Shown: positions 34,766 through 44,383, counted from the first letter of the stretch. The stretch: DNA of 64,000 nucleotides from DASWIG01 sp965371445 (GCA_965371445.1 CBDUYN010000033.1:3276-67275); one strand, 5' to 3'. The notes: generated by a model not told the origin, from the sequence alone. A program made the numbers and translations.

Positions 34766-35793
34766 GCATCCTCCAACCTCGCCTCCAACGCCTCCACCTC
34801 CCCATCCCGCCGACGATACCCACACGCCTCGACGAGCCCCTTCGCCGCCTCCAGACGCCCCCGCGCCTCCCCCACCTCGCCCGACGCCATGTGCAGACGC
34901 GTCCTCTCGAGGTGGACGTCGCAGAGATGGAGCTTCATCGCTCCGCGTTCGGCGACCTCCTCCACCTCGTCGAGGTCGGCCTTGGCGCCCGGCAGGTCGT
35001 CCGTCTCGCGCCGGAGGGCGGCGCGGGCCAGGAGGCCACGGGGTAGGTCGTCCTCGTACCCTGCGTGCCGCAGACCGTCCACGGCCCGATCCAGGTTCTC
35101 CGTCGCCGGACCGAAGTCGGACGTCCCGCGAGAGAGGGCGAGGACAAGGTGGGCTCGTCCGAGGGTGAGGTAGTCGAGGGCGATGCTGATAAGGCCTAGG
35201 CCTGCCCACTCCAACGTCTGACGCGCCCGCTCCACCACCTCCCGGATCTCGTCCGACGACGACGCCCGGCTCAGCAGCAGATCGCAGTAGCGATAACCCC
35301 CAAGCGAGTCAAGCCGCGGATAGCGCGCCGATGGCGTCGGGGTCCGCGGGACGGTCGAAGAGTCCCAGCAGACGCAGGACCGCCAGCTCCCGGTCCTTCA
35401 ACCAGATCTCGTAAGCCCCCATGACGCGATCGAGGACGAGGAGCGTCCTCTGGCGTCGGACGAGAGAGGCGAGACGGAGCCCGCGGTCGCGCGCCGAGCC
35501 GGCGGTGGGGTCCGCGTCGCGTGCTCGTGCGCGTCGTCCCAGGCCCGGTCGAGACGGCGCAGCTCGTCCTCGCGGGCGACGAAGTGGCGTCCGGAGTGGG
35601 GGAGGCGGTGGATCTCGACGCGTCGCGTCGGTGGGGGCGTCGGGGACGGCGGGTCGTTCATCGGCGCCTCGTGGATGTGGACCTCGCCGATGACGGTGGC
35701 GCCGTCGCCGGTGACGATCGGGCTGCGGTCGGCGTCGCGGCCGACGTGGACGCTACGGGAGGCGTCGGGCGGGCGGGAGTCCTGATCGGACAT
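34766..35793 (-). pseudogene. Decayed STAND-type NTPase/TPR gene
   Basis: Three pieces in different frames. First, from the ATG at 35793: SRSVHVGRDADRSPIVTGDG and FVAREDELRRLDRAWDDA, the linker and NTPase entry of STAND proteins, truncated before the P-loop. Second, 35300-35480: RTLLVLDRVMGAYEIWLKDR and LAVLRLLGLFDRPADPDAIG, the segment after the NTPase, then a stop. Third, from about 35310: SLGGYRYCDLLLSRA followed by TPR sequence (LDYLTLGRAHLVLALSRG, LPRGLLARAALRRETDDLPG). The P-loop region and part of the TPR array are deleted. An intact copy would be a large immune-like or regulatory NTPase. Confidence 0.75.
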
Positions 35794-35882
35794 GGTGGGG
35801 ACTCTATCAGGGCGTGTGGCGTCCGCCGGCGCAGGGCCGGAGCGATTTCGGGTCGCCTCTCCTAACTTTCTCAAGAACTGCC

Positions 35883-36349
35883 CGGTCAAGTGAGGTCGCC
35901 CCTTCTGGAGGTCCAGGGAACCGGTCGAGTGAGGTCGCCCCTTCTGGAGGTCCGGGGAGCTGCCCGGTCAAGTGAGGGTGCCCCTTCTGGAGGTCCGGGG
36001 AGCTGCCCGGTCAAGTGAGGGTGCCCCTTCTGGAGGTCCGGGGAACCGTCCGGTCAAGTGAGGGTGCTCCTTCTGAAAGTCTGGGGAACCGTCCGGTCAA
36101 GTGAGGTCGCCCCTTCTGGGGATCCAGGAAACCGTCCGGTCAAGTGAGGTCGCCCCTCCTGGAGATTCCGGGAGAGGCGGTTTGGGTTGAGGTCGCACCT
36201 CCGGACAGCTCCGGGAGAGGCGGTTTCGGTTGAGGTCGTACCTCCGGACAGCTCCGGGAGGGGCGGTTTCGGTTGAGGTCGTACCTCCGGACAGCTCTGG
36301 GAGGGGCGGTTTCGGTTGAGGTCGGATTCGGGTACAATCTCCGTTTGCA
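35883..36349. repeat. Eleven 43-bp tandem repeats in two sequence subtypes
   Basis: Unit starts (CGGT) at 35883, 35922, 35965, 36008, 36051, 36094, 36137, 36178, 36221, 36264 and 36307: spacing 43 except one 39 and one 41. The first seven are of type CCGGTCAAGTGAGG..CCCCTTCTGGAGGTCC, the last four of type CGGTTTCGGTTGAGG..ACCTCCGGACAGCTCC. It ends 38 bases before the start of the sensor kinase gene. There are no unique spacers, so it is not CRISPR. Confidence 0.9.
36333..36338 (+). promoter_or_regulatory. Candidate -10 box of the Reg_prop kinase gene
   Basis: TACAAT, 50 bases before the ATG and immediately after the last 43-bp repeat. The -35 position (around 36311-36316, TTCGGT) falls inside the last repeat, so repeat number or protein binding to the repeats could affect transcription. 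Prediction only. Confidence 0.35.
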
Positions 36350-36387
36350 GTAGAGTGGCCTCCGCGATCCACCAAGCTCCAGACAGT

Positions 36388-39300
36388 ATGCGACGACGAA
36401 TCCTCCAGCTCCAGCTCCTCCTCTGGTGGGTTTCCTTGCCGCTCGTTCCCGCCGCCTCCTCCGGGAGCGGCGGCGCGGGCCTTGCCTCGGACGTCGCCCT
36501 GGACCAGCTCAACCTGGTCCACTGGACGACGGAGGACGGGCTTCCCTCGAACTCGCTGACCAACATCCTGCAGACCCGGGACGGCTATCTCTGGATCGCC
36601 TCGTTCAACGGCCTTGTCCGGTTCGACGGGGTGTCGTTTACGATCTTCAACGAGCGATCCGAGCCGGCGCTGCCCACGAGCGGCATCCGCGAGCTCGCCG
36701 AGGACGCCGACGGAACGCTCTGGATCGGTACTCAGGGCGGCGGTGTCCTGACCTACCGTGAGGGCCGTTTCGACGTTTTTCATGCCGAGTATGGACGGCG
36801 CAGCACAATTCTGAGCCTGCTCTTCGGCGAGGACGGCGAGGTGTGGGTGGGAGTGAGCGATTTCGGTGCTTATCGGCATCGGGAGGAGGAGCTCAGCCGC
36901 GTCGAGCATCCGGACCTGACCGACAGTACGGTCCGCGACATCCTCCGAGATCGTGCCGGCGCCCTCTGGTTCGCGGCCGAAGGCCAGGGCCTCGTGCGCC
37001 ACCACGAGGGATCCTTTACGACCTACACGACGCGCTCAGGGCTCGCCAGCGATGCCGTGACGAGCCTTTACGAGTCGGCTCGGGGGGAGCTCTACGTGGG
37101 CAGTTGGGAAGGTCTGAACAAGCTCGTCGACGGCAGGGTCCTGACCGTTTCCGAGTTGAGCGGCATCGAGGTCTACCGAATCTACGGCGACGAGGTAGGC
37201 AATATGTGGCTCGCCACCGAGCAGGGGCTTTACAGTCGGAGTGCCGACTCAGGAAGCTTCGAGCGTCTCGCCAAGCTCCGGGGGCAGGAGCTGGGGGGCG
37301 TGTCGTCCCTTGCCTTCGACCACGAGGGAAGCCTCTGGCTGGCGAGCACCGCCAACGGGCTCTTTCAGCTCAAGCGCAGCAAGTTCCGCAATTACTCGAT
37401 TGAGCAGGGGCTTTCGACCGGCCGGATGAACGTCGTCCGCGAGCTCAGCCCCGGGGAGTACTGGGCGGGTGCCGACAACGGTACGGTCAACGTCATCCAG
37501 GACGGCGAGGTCTCGACCCTCGAGCTTCCTTCCCTGCCCTCCGACCTACGCATCCGCGACGTCTACCGCGACCCGGACGGCAGTCACTGGATCACCTCCT
37601 ACGCGGGCCTGCTCCACCTGAAGGGGAGCGAGGAGGTCCTGTACACGACCGAGGACGGCCTGCCCACGAACCAGCTTCGCTCCCTCTTCAAGGACCGCCG
37701 CGGGACGCTGTGGATCGGTACCCAGAACGGCGGCCTGGTCGCCATGTCCGAGGCCGGGGTCTTCGAGACCATCGACACGTCCTCCGGACTGACTTCGAAT
37801 TTCGTCTTCTCGATCGACGAGGATCTCGAGGGAAGGCTGGTGATCGGTACCCGGGGCGCGCTGACGCTGCTCGACACGGAAGCTAGGTTTACCCACTACA
37901 CCGCCGAGCACGCTCTTCCGGGAAGCATCGTCTTCAGCACCTCGACGGATCGCGACGGCAGTCTCTGGATCTGTACCAACAAGGGCCTGGCGCGGCTCGC
38001 CGACGGTGAGATTCGGACGGTCACCGCCAGCGACGGTCTGCCGGCCGAGGCCTTCTTCGACTTTGCCGAAGACGAGCAAGGGTTCGTCTGGCTCAGCTCC
38101 TCCCAGGGCGTCGTGCGAGCCGCCAAGGCGTTCCTGGTCGATTTCCTGGACGGCCGGGCACCGCGCGTCGAGGCGACGATCTTCGACGAGTCCGACGGAA
38201 TGATCAGCCGCGACTGCACCGGCGCGGCGCATTTCCTTCAGGCGAGCGACGGCAAGCTGTGGTTCCCCACCCTCGGCGGGGTCTCGGTCGTCGACCCACG
38301 GAACCTACCGCGAAACGTTGTCGCGCCCCGCGTCGCGATCAACCGTTTCGAGGTCGACGGCGAGCCGGTCGATTTCTACCAGGAGCTGGTATTCGAACCG
38401 GGAAAGAAGCGTTTCGCCTTCGAGGTTGCCGCGTTGAGCTTCCTGGCGCCCGAGAAGGTACGGGTCCGTTACCGGCTGGAAGGTTTCGACGAGGATTGGA
38501 TCGACATCGGTGCGGAGCGCAGCATCGATTTCACGAACCTTCCTCCCGGCGAGCACGCGTTCCGGGTGATCGCCGCCAACGACGACGGCGTGTGGAACCG
38601 CGAGGGAGCGACCGTCCGCTTTCGGCTGCGACCCTTCTACTATCAGCGGCCCGGGTTCTACGTTCTCCTCGCCGTGGTGCTCGTCCTCGCTCTGCGCGGC
38701 CTCCACCAGTGGCGGTTGCGCACGGTGCGGGATCGCAACCTGGAGCTCGAGCGGATCGTCACCGAGCTGGAGCGCAGCCAACAAGAACGCCAGCGGCTGA
38801 TCGGCGAGCTGAGCTCGAGCGCGGCGGAGATGGAACGGTTCGTCTACACCGTCTCCCACGACCTGAAAAGCCCTCTCGTCACCATCAAGGGTTTCCTCGC
38901 GTACCTGCGCAAGGACATGGCGGCGGGCAAGGTCTCAAGTGCCACTCGCGACGCCGATCATATCGAGAACGCGGCGGAGAAGATGCGGCACTTAGTCGGC
39001 GAGCTCTTGGAGCTTTCCCGGGTCGGCCGGGTGGTGAACGATCCGACCCGAGCTTCAATGACCGAGCTGGCCGAGGAGGCGGCGGAGCTCGTCTTGGGGA
39101 GGATCGCCGAACGCGGCGTCCGGCTTGTGATCGAGCCCGACATGGGCGCCGTCACGGCCGACCGGCGCCGCGTGGTGCAGGTCCTTCAGAACCTGATCGA
39201 AAACGCCGTCAAATACCTCGGGAACCAAGAGGCTCCGCAGGTCGAAGTCGGCCGCCGCCGCGAGACGGACGAAACGGTCTTTTTCGTCCGCGACAACGGC

Positions 39301-39510
39301 CAGGGGATCGATCCCGGGGACCTGGAAAAAGTCTTCGAGATGTTCGAACGCCTTCACGGCGGCGAGGGCACCGGGATCGGATTGGCGATCGTCAAACGGA
39401 TCGTCGAGGCCCACGGTGGACGTATCTGGGCAGAGTCCGAGGGCCAAGGGCACGGCGCCATGTTCTACTTCACTTTTGGCACGGTCGACGAGCCGGCGGC
39501 CGCGACCTGA
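36388..39510 (+). CDS. Reg_prop/Y_Y_Y sensor histidine kinase
   Basis: 1040 residues. The signal peptide or first membrane segment (LLLWWVSLPLVPAASS) is followed by two-component-regulator propeller repeats across ~30-690 (LPSNSLTNILQTRDGYLWIA, LPTNQLRSLFKDRRGTLWIG, LWICTNKGLARLADGEIRT), a Y_Y_Y domain (VRYRLEGFDEDWIDIG, FRVIAANDDGVWNREG), one TM (PGFYVLLAVVLVLALRGLH), a coiled coil, HisKA with phospho-His 824 (VSHDLKSP) and HATPase_c with N-box Asn 935, DNGQGIDPG and GTGIGLAIVK. No receiver or HTH is attached and no response regulator is adjacent, so it is an orphan sensor for periplasmic ligands. Confidence 0.92.
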   Translation: MRRRILQLQLLLWWVSLPLVPAASSGSGGAGLASDVALDQLNLVHWTTEDGLPSNSLTNILQTRDGYLWIASFNGLVRFDGVSFTIFNERSEPALPTSGIRELAEDADGTLWIGTQGGGVLTYREGRFDVFHAEYGRRSTILSLLFGEDGEVWVGVSDFGAYRHREEELSRVEHPDLTDSTVRDILRDRAGALWFAAEGQGLVRHHEGSFTTYTTRSGLASDAVTSLYESARGELYVGSWEGLNKLVDGRVLTVSELSGIEVYRIYGDEVGNMWLATEQGLYSRSADSGSFERLAKLRGQELGGVSSLAFDHEGSLWLASTANGLFQLKRSKFRNYSIEQGLSTGRMNVVRELSPGEYWAGADNGTVNVIQDGEVSTLELPSLPSDLRIRDVYRDPDGSHWITSYAGLLHLKGSEEVLYTTEDGLPTNQLRSLFKDRRGTLWIGTQNGGLVAMSEAGVFETIDTSSGLTSNFVFSIDEDLEGRLVIGTRGALTLLDTEARFTHYTAEHALPGSIVFSTSTDRDGSLWICTNKGLARLADGEIRTVTASDGLPAEAFFDFAEDEQGFVWLSSSQGVVRAAKAFLVDFLDGRAPRVEATIFDESDGMISRDCTGAAHFLQASDGKLWFPTLGGVSVVDPRNLPRNVVAPRVAINRFEVDGEPVDFYQELVFEPGKKRFAFEVAALSFLAPEKVRVRYRLEGFDEDWIDIGAERSIDFTNLPPGEHAFRVIAANDDGVWNREGATVRFRLRPFYYQRPGFYVLLAVVLVLALRGLHQWRLRTVRDRNLELERIVTELERSQQERQRLIGELSSSAAEMERFVYTVSHDLKSPLVTIKGFLAYLRKDMAAGKVSSATRDADHIENAAEKMRHLVGELLELSRVGRVVNDPTRASMTELAEEAAELVLGRIAERGVRLVIEPDMGAVTADRRRVVQVLQNLIENAVKYLGNQEAPQVEVGRRRETDETVFFVRDNGQGIDPGDLEKVFEMFERLHGGEGTGIGLAIVKRIVEAHGGRIWAESEGQGHGAMFYFTFGTVDEPAAAT

Positions 39511-39522
39511 CCGACCCAAGGG

Positions 39523-41181
39523 TCACTCGGCGAGACGCTTCGCCTCCATGGTCTGGCCGCCCTGCTTGAGGACGAGCTGCGCGACCGAGCCGTCGGCCTC
39601 GCGGACGAAGGTGATGCGGGCGCCGATCGAGGTGTTGAAGAAAACCGTCTCGCTTTCCGGGAAGATCTCGATCGCGCCTTGACCCGTCGCCTGGGTGAGG
39701 AGCTTGCCCTCCTCCGGCCAGACCTTGAGCACGAATCCCGGCATCAGCTCGTAGCTTCCCCGATAGGCCTCGTAGACCGCCGGGTCGACGTCGGCGACCT
39801 TCGGTTCCTCGGGCAACGGCTCGTCGGTCAACGCGGCGCGCTCGACCGGCCGCGCCCAGCGGTGCATCTCCATGTGCGTGCCCTTGCCGCCCTCGCTGAC
39901 GAAACGCGCCAGGGTCGACACCTCCTCGTAGAAAAATGTGTCGTCGCCCGTCGGATGAAGAGCAAGCTTTCCCCCGCCGGTGCGCTGGGAGTAGAGCTGG
40001 CCGTCCTCCAGGGTGACAACCCGCGTCGTCTCGTCGTCGATCCTGTAGACGCCGACGAAACGTTCGAGATCTTTGGCGTCGACCTCGATCTTGCGGTTCT
40101 CGTAGGACTCGCCGAGCAAGGCTCGCGCCGCCTTCTGGGCCAGGAGGCCCGGGTTGGCCGGGTGGCCGTTGGACAGCACGGCGACATAGAGCTTCTCTTC
40201 GGGGATGCGAATCGCGTCGGTGCGGAAGCCGAAGATGCCGCCGCCGTGCTGGACGACTTTCTTGCCGTTGTGCTCGCCGAGCTGCCAGCCGTAGCCGTAA
40301 CCGGTGTCCTCGCCGTCGGCGAGCTCGTAGGACGTCCAGAGGCGCTCGCGGGCCTCGGCCGGCAGGAGCTTGTCGGTGTAGAGGGACGCGTCCCACTTCG
40401 CCATGTCGTCGACGGTCGAAAGCAACGAACCGGCGGCGTAGGGCTGGCCCATGTCGAGGAAACGCGCGTTGACCCAGCCGCCTTCGCCGTCGCCGCCGTA
40501 GCCGCGGGCCCGCTTCGGGATGATCCGTCGGTGGCTGCCGTAGAAGCTCGACGTCATGCCCAGGGGCTTGAAGATCCGCTCCTCGACGAACGTCGCGTAG
40601 CCCATGCCCGAGGCCGCCTCGATGACCGCGCCGAGCATGAAGTAGCCCGAGTTGTCGTAGCGCCACTGGGTCCCGGGATCGAACTCAAGGTCGAGGTCCT
40701 TCCAGCCGTCCATCATCTCCTCGACGGAAAGGTCCTGGCGGATCTTGGTCTCCATCCAGCCGGGGATGCCCGTGTAGCTGGGGATGCCCGAGGTGTGGGT
40801 CAGCAGGTGCTCGACGGTGATCGTCTTGCCGTGCGTCGGATAGCCCGGCAGGTGCTTCGTGATCTCGTCGGAGACCTTGAGCTTGCCCTCCTGCTCCAGC
40901 ATCAGGATCGCCACGGCGGTGAACTGCTTGGTGATCGAGCCCAGGCGAAAGACCATGTCGGGCTGAAGCGGGATGCCGTGCTCCAGGTCGGCCATGCCGT
41001 AGGCCCGGCGGAAGACGGTCTCTCCGTCCCGGACGACGATCACGGCGGCGCCGGGCTCGTCGGCGGCGTAGGTCTCGGAGAAGAGGCGGTCGAGATCCTC
41101 GGCGATGTCCGCGGCGGCGTAGAGCGGAACCAGCACGAAGACGACGGCAAGACAGAGAAGGGCACGGCGGATCGAGGGCAT
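39523..41181 (-). CDS. Secreted serine hydrolase of the beta-lactamase class C / PBP4-like family
   Basis: 552 residues from the ATG at 41181. The signal peptide is ALLCLAVVFVLVPLYAA. The beta-lactamase-like domain shows the catalytic SxxK in GSITKQFTAVAI, YxN in RYDNSGYFMLGA and the third motif HGGGIFGFRT. A C-terminal ~150-residue beta-rich extension (VDAKDLERFVGVYRIDDETT, VYEAYRGSYELMPGFVLKV) is like those of EstB/Pab87-type peptidases. It probably hydrolyses esters or peptides in the periplasm; a true beta-lactamase role is unlikely. Divergent from the next gene. Confidence 0.88.
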   Translation of the reverse strand: MPSIRRALLCLAVVFVLVPLYAAADIAEDLDRLFSETYAADEPGAAVIVVRDGETVFRRAYGMADLEHGIPLQPDMVFRLGSITKQFTAVAILMLEQEGKLKVSDEITKHLPGYPTHGKTITVEHLLTHTSGIPSYTGIPGWMETKIRQDLSVEEMMDGWKDLDLEFDPGTQWRYDNSGYFMLGAVIEAASGMGYATFVEERIFKPLGMTSSFYGSHRRIIPKRARGYGGDGEGGWVNARFLDMGQPYAAGSLLSTVDDMAKWDASLYTDKLLPAEARERLWTSYELADGEDTGYGYGWQLGEHNGKKVVQHGGGIFGFRTDAIRIPEEKLYVAVLSNGHPANPGLLAQKAARALLGESYENRKIEVDAKDLERFVGVYRIDDETTRVVTLEDGQLYSQRTGGGKLALHPTGDDTFFYEEVSTLARFVSEGGKGTHMEMHRWARPVERAALTDEPLPEEPKVADVDPAVYEAYRGSYELMPGFVLKVWPEEGKLLTQATGQGAIEIFPESETVFFNTSIGARITFVREADGSVAQLVLKQGGQTMEAKRLAE

Positions 41182-41316
41182 GACGTTTTCCTCAGGTTGT
41201 CGACGGTGGATGACGCCCGCCAAGTGCGGGCCTTTCCCGTGAATACGTTGCCGGACGGCTGCGGTTACATCTGGCTCGTCATGCTACGCTTGGCCACCGG
41301 CAGGAGGACGAACGTG

Positions 41317-42102
41317 ATGAGACTTGAGCTGAAGGGAGCCGCAGCGCTCCTCGTGTGCTGGACGCTAGGGTCCGGGACCGCGCTGTGGGCCCAGGGAGAC
41401 GACGACTGGACGATCGAGAGATTCGAGGCGACCCGCCAGTTGGGCGCCGCCCAGGCGGTCGCGGTCCGCAACGACCACGGCGACGTGCGCTGCCGGGTGA
41501 GCGAGGACGCCGAGCTCTACGTCCTCGCCAACATCCAGCGCCACCAGGACGACCCCCGCAAGGCCGGCGTCCTGGTGGGCGAGGAGGGAGGCCGGATCAC
41601 CGTTGAAGTCGTCTACTCGGAGGAGGACGCCGCCGGGCTTACCCCCGAGATGGAACGTCGCCGGGTCGACCTCACGGTCCTGCTGCCGGCGGCGGCGTCG
41701 CTTGCGGTCACGACCTGGGACGGCCTGATCGAGGCGAAGGGGCTTTCGGAGGCCTTCGAGGCCACCTCCGAGAGCGGCCGCATCGTCTTCAAGACGTCGG
41801 GCACCGCCCGCGTCCGCAACGGCCGCGGGACGATCGAGGCCACCTTCCGTGCCACCGACTGGGACGAGGAAGTGACGCTCGTCACCGCGACGGGCGACAT
41901 CACCGTCTACCTGCCGCCCGGCGCCGCGGCCCGCGTCGCGGCCGAGACCGCCGGGGAGCTTTCGACCGACTACTCGATCGAGATCGAGCCGCACGAGCAG
42001 AGCTCGATGAAGACGGCGGTGGCGCGGATCGGCGAGGGCGGTGGGAGGCTCTCGCTCAGGAGCGAGAAGGGGCGTGTCCGGCTGTTTCGGTCCCGCTGGT
42101 AG
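41317..42102 (+). CDS. Secreted DUF4097-like beta-helical protein
   Basis: 261 residues; AGGAGG lies nine bases before the ATG (a GTG directly precedes it in frame). The signal peptide ends at TALWAQ. The rest is a repetitive beta pattern with VRNDHGDVRCRV, VTTWDGLIEAKG, TSESGRIVFKTSG, VRNGRGTIEATFR and VTATGDITVYLP, the G-x-I/V ladder of DUF4097/DUF4098-type adhesin-like proteins. Function is unknown; in other bacteria such genes are often near membrane stress systems. Confidence 0.7.
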   Translation: MRLELKGAAALLVCWTLGSGTALWAQGDDDWTIERFEATRQLGAAQAVAVRNDHGDVRCRVSEDAELYVLANIQRHQDDPRKAGVLVGEEGGRITVEVVYSEEDAAGLTPEMERRRVDLTVLLPAAASLAVTTWDGLIEAKGLSEAFEATSESGRIVFKTSGTARVRNGRGTIEATFRATDWDEEVTLVTATGDITVYLPPGAAARVAAETAGELSTDYSIEIEPHEQSSMKTAVARIGEGGGRLSLRSEKGRVRLFRSRW

Positions 42103-42695
42103 CGTCGATGTGGCGAAGCCTTCAAATCTCTTGACCGACGCCGAGAACTCGTCGTGTAAAGGCGCGAGCACCAGCGGGCGTGAAGGTTGCGCGACTCGTC
42201 ATAGAAGACGCGACCGCAGCCTGTGGCGATGCAGATCTTGAGCCGCGGCCAGTGGTTCTCGAAGCGCGCCCGCGCGGCGATCGCGAAGAGACGGTCGACG
42301 ACACCGTCAAGGCCGCCGGAGGCCGGCTCGAGCCAGGTCGAGCCGTCGGCGTTGAAGCGGGGGTGGACCGTCGCCGCCAGCGTCAGGCGGACGAGCTCTC
42401 GGAGGGCGTCGGCGTCGGCCGGGGCGCCAGCGCCGACGGCGATCAGGGCGCGCAGCCCGGCACAGACTTTCCGCGCCCGAGCAAGATCGGCCGCTGAGAT
42501 CTCCTCGTCCGCGGCTCCCAAGCCGCGTTCCACCAACCAGTCGTCCAGGTCTCGAGGGCTGGCGAGAGCGGCGTCGCCGCCGGGACCCACGGCATTCATA
42601 AAGGCGAGGAAGAGCTCCAGGTCCTCGAGGGGTGGACCCTTCGTCGGGCGGACCGGCCCCTCCCTCCTGGTCTTCCGCGCTCTCATCGTGTACAT
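41970..42695 (-). pseudogene. CGNR zinc-finger (ABATE) protein truncated at its C-terminus
   Basis: The ATG at 42695 opens an ABATE-type domain (LELFLAFMNAVGPGGDAALA, LRELVRLTLAATVHPRF) leading to the zinc finger CIATGCGRVFYDESRNLHAR and WCS (Cys 155, 160, 176). The CGNR tetrad that gives the family its name, and supplies the last Cys, is missing. The frame goes on as a basic tail that overlaps the end of the convergent DUF4097-like gene. No other frame restores CGNR, so the 3' end was probably lost by deletion. In intact form it would be a transcriptional regulator. Confidence 0.65.
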
Positions 42696-42746
42696 GACGG
42701 TTTGCTCCAGAAAGCGTTTGCGACGTCAGGCCCGGGCGGCTTCCTT

Positions 42747-43982
42747 CTACAAGAGGCGGATGCCGGCCGGCGTCAAAAGAAGGTCGTAGAGCACCTCGCC
42801 CGGTAGGGTCGACAGCATGAAGTCGCCGCCGCGACGGTTTGCGGGCTCCGCGTCCTTGCCAAAGGCCGTCCCGCTCAACTGGACCCTGCGGCGTTTCTTG
42901 AAAAAGCGCACGCCCCAACCCCCGTTCGCTCCGGAGCGGTTCTCATGCCGGACGCCGGCAGCGAAGATCCGCGTCTTCTTCTCCCTGTCGACGGCACAGT
43001 ACTGGATTCCCGCCTTGTTACCGTCCACAGACCGGAAACAGATCGTCTCGGCCCCACAGTCGGTGCGCCGGATGCGCAACCGCTGGGACGCGCGGCCGAG
43101 AGGCTTGTCTTGCCGGAAGGCCTTGTAGGCTCCGGGGATGCTTTGGCCGTTCCACCACGCGACGGCCTCAAGCGCCGCCTGGACGTCGCCCGCTACGACG
43201 CTCCGAAGGAGCTCACGCTGCTCTTGGCTCAATCCCCAGACCTCCGGCGAGGTGGGCTCGTGGTAGTTGTCGACGTCGCACAGCTCCGCCACCACCTGTT
43301 CGGAAAACGCCCTTTGGGTCCGGCGGTTGATCCTTTTGTTGCGCGGGTCGTGCCGTTCATGCTCGAGCGCCCAGGCCAGGTGCTTGTCCTTGGGCGTGCC
43401 GCTGCTGGGCTCCGAGAAGCCCTTGACGCTGAAGCGCATGCCGGCGCTCGCGACGAAAACGCCCCCGTAGTCGGGGCCGGCCTCCGTCTCTTGCGGCTGC
43501 AAGCTGTCCATCGGGTGGCGCCGCCATAGGTTCTCGACGGGCTCGGGGACGGCGACAGCCGCCAGCGCCTCCAGGATGAAGACGGCGTAAAACCACCGCC
43601 GGAACGTCTCGACGGCCTCGTCGTCGCCTTCGAGCGTCGCCAGGCGAAGCCCCACCATTTTTGCCGCGAGAGGGCCGACGAAGTAGTAGTAGGGCGATCC
43701 GTGCTCGCGGCTGTAGATGCCGTTCCTGAGCTCGAATCTTGTGAGGTCGCGCAAGAGCTCCCAGTGTCCCGCACCCGCGTGCGCGTGCTGGGGATGGTTC
43801 TGCGAACCGATCGGGCCGTGATGGCGCTTGCCGTCTTTCGAGCCGTTCCAGAATTTGACCGGCTGGAGCCAGGCATGAGACGGATTGATGCAGCGACGCT
43901 TCACGTCCTCCGCCGTTCGCGCCCGGCCTTGCGGGTGACGAAGTACTTGGACCATGTTCCAGAAGTCGGTCTTCTCTTTCAT
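42747..43982 (-). CDS. Hypothetical protein
   Basis: 411 residues, family not recognised. The N-terminus is soluble (EKTDFWNMVQVLRHPQGRAR); a His-rich segment HHGPIGSQNHPQHAHAGAGH lies around 54-73. The middle has a more hydrophobic stretch (LAAKMVGLRLATLEGDDEAV, RWFYAVFILEALAAVAVP). The C-terminal third is basic with RLRIRRTDCGAETICFRSVD and GWGVRFFKKRRRVQLSG. The His cluster might bind metal. The stop lies 52 bases before the CGNR fragment on the same strand, and a MmcQ-like gene starts beyond. No operon role can be inferred. Confidence 0.65.
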   Translation of the reverse strand: MKEKTDFWNMVQVLRHPQGRARTAEDVKRRCINPSHAWLQPVKFWNGSKDGKRHHGPIGSQNHPQHAHAGAGHWELLRDLTRFELRNGIYSREHGSPYYYFVGPLAAKMVGLRLATLEGDDEAVETFRRWFYAVFILEALAAVAVPEPVENLWRRHPMDSLQPQETEAGPDYGGVFVASAGMRFSVKGFSEPSSGTPKDKHLAWALEHERHDPRNKRINRRTQRAFSEQVVAELCDVDNYHEPTSPEVWGLSQEQRELLRSVVAGDVQAALEAVAWWNGQSIPGAYKAFRQDKPLGRASQRLRIRRTDCGAETICFRSVDGNKAGIQYCAVDREKKTRIFAAGVRHENRSGANGGWGVRFFKKRRRVQLSGTAFGKDAEPANRRGGDFMLSTLPGEVLYDLLLTPAGIRLL

Positions 43983-44023
43983 TCTTCGGTCCCTTCCTCA
44001 GGGTTGGCTACGTGGGTGGGCGA

Positions 44024-44383
44024 CTAGTCGACACCCAGGCTTCTGCGGAGCTTTTTCGACAGCTTGGCGGCGACGAGGGCGTGCGCCTCCTCCAGCAGGT
44101 CCATCACGGTGGCCGTCGGCAGGACGCCGCAGTTTTGGAGACAGATCCAATGGTGCTTGCCGAGATAGGGTGCCGGATCGATGCCGGCTTCGCGGGTCAG
44201 CACGGCGAAAGCCTCGGGATCGACCTTGAAGCTGAACGGCTCGTCATCCAGGTTGAAGACCGCGAACATCTTGGCACCGACCGAGAAGACGAGATTGTCG
44301 CCCCACTTGACGTCCTCGGTGACGCCCGGCAGGGAACGGCAAAGCTCCATCAGAGGAGCGGCTGGATCTTCCGACTTTGGCAT
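44024..44383 (-). CDS. MmcQ/YjbR (DUF419) family protein
   Basis: 119 residues. The CyaY-like DNA-binding fold of the MmcQ/YjbR family is shown by LCRSLPGVTEDVKWGDNLVF, VGAKMFAVFNLDDEPFSFKV and PYLGKHHWICLQNCGVLPTA, with LLEEAHALVAAKLSKKLR at the C-terminus, the usual single-domain length. These proteins are widespread and poorly understood. The 243 bases between this start and the next plus-strand gene hold no other gene. Confidence 0.88.
   Translation of the reverse strand: MPKSEDPAAPLMELCRSLPGVTEDVKWGDNLVFSVGAKMFAVFNLDDEPFSFKVDPEAFAVLTREAGIDPAPYLGKHHWICLQNCGVLPTATVMDLLEEAHALVAAKLSKKLRRSLGVD

Noticed and set aside
35883..36349. Possible CRISPR array
   Set aside because: Units are contiguous 43-bp tandem repeats without unique spacers and no cas genes are nearby.
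36054..37005. Minus-strand frames rich in PKPPLPEL-like repeats
   Set aside because: They are translations of the 43-bp tandem repeats in changing frames, not proteins.
39523..41181. Antibiotic-resistance beta-lactamase
   Set aside because: The SxxK, YxN and HGG motifs are shared by many esterases and peptidases; the long C-terminal extension argues against a true lactamase.
39679..41316. N-terminal extension of the DUF4097-like frame
   Set aside because: It is antisense to the serine hydrolase; the signal peptide and SD place the start at 41317.
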